The notes below the pieces were generated by a model. That model did no database searches, had not been told where the DNA came from, and saw nothing but the letters and a program-made list of their open reading frames with translations. Position numbers and translations under genes: made by a program. This document shows, piece by piece, positions 6,313 through 6,420 of a stretch of DNA of 6,420 nt. Each line of letters starts with the position of its first letter. Position 1 is the first letter of the stretch. Source of the DNA: a bacterium (GTDB lineage Bacteria; Verrucomicrobiota; Kiritimatiellia; UBA8416); the NCBI GenBank assembly GCA_020048935.1, contig JAIFLS010000228.1, positions 1 to 6,420 on the forward strand, in the 5' to 3' direction.

Positions 6313-6420
6313 ATGCAAATGCTGGAATTGAATGGCAAATGGACGTTGACGCAGGTTGGCGCGAAGTTGTCGTTGTCGGCTTCTGTGCCGGGCGACGTGA
6401 TGACCGAACTGGTGCGGGCC
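6313..6420 (+). CDS. Beta-mannosidase (GH2), N-terminal fragment cut by the window edge
   Basis: The first 36 codons of a gene continuing past the right edge. The sequence has LNGKWTL (6-12) followed by ASVPGDVMTELVRA (23-36). This matches the N-terminal sugar-binding domain start of GH2 beta-mannosidases, where a 'L-x-G-x-W ... VPG-x-V-x-x-x-L' pattern precedes a 'G-I-P-D-P' type segment. Such enzymes release terminal beta-linked mannose from mannans or N-glycan cores. No signal peptide is seen, so the enzyme is probably intracellular or periplasmic by another route. GAAGGA (6297-6302) lies 10 bases before the ATG; an in-frame ATG at 6319 is an alternative start. The catalytic domain is outside the window, so the exact GH2 activity is inferred from the N-terminus only. 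Confidence 0.75.
   Translation, partial: MQMLELNGKWTLTQVGAKLSLSASVPGDVMTELVRA

Noticed and set aside
6111..6338. 63- and 75-codon minus-strand ORFs over the intergenic inverted repeat
   Set aside because: They are read through the REP-like element and the mannosidase start. Their sequence is explained by the repeat, and there is no ribosome binding site worth noting.

Overview
The window looks like chromosomal DNA from a moderately GC-rich, polysaccharide-degrading bacterium. A member of the Planctomycetes-Verrucomicrobia-Lentisphaerae (PVC) group is my best guess. This is inference from gene content: a long SASA-type carbohydrate esterase with a C-terminal sandwich domain, a divergent URO-D-family methyltransferase-like protein, and the start of a GH2 beta-mannosidase. 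Shine-Dalgarno-like AAGGA/AGGA sequences precede most starts. No sequence search was possible.

Layout: (1) 3-1724 (+) is the 3' part of a sialate O-acetylesterase-like gene cut by the left edge. (2) 1740-2969 (-) is a complete GAF/HD-GYP protein, a predicted cyclic-di-GMP phosphodiesterase, ending 15 bp from the esterase stop (convergent). (3) 2970-3133 is a divergent intergenic region with a good sigma70-type promoter for the HD-GYP gene and a 12-bp tandem repeat. (4) 3134-4720 (+) is a 528-residue protein I do not recognise. (5) 4721-4932 holds one or two possible very small ORFs. (6) 4933-6090 (+) is a complete URO-D-family protein. (7) 6091-6312 carries a 127-bp inverted-repeat element made of two GTAG-flanked palindromes, matching the architecture of a REP doublet (BIME). 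(8) 6313-6420 (+) is the first 36 codons of a GH2 beta-mannosidase, cut by the right edge.

How they fit: the esterase and the mannosidase both point to breakdown of decorated (acetylated, mannose-containing) glycans. The URO-D protein may be a corrinoid-linked methyltransferase, but no corrinoid protein is in view. The 528-residue gene, the URO-D gene and the mannosidase are co-oriented, but the 212- and 222-bp gaps, one holding a mobile-type repeat, make a tight operon uncertain. The HD-GYP gene is a signalling gene on the other strand with its own promoter. I do not see clear evidence of a new multi-gene system. The most interesting items are the REP-like doublet with covarying arms, the possible leaderless start of the HD-GYP gene, the unrecognised 528-residue protein and the small ORFs before the URO-D gene.
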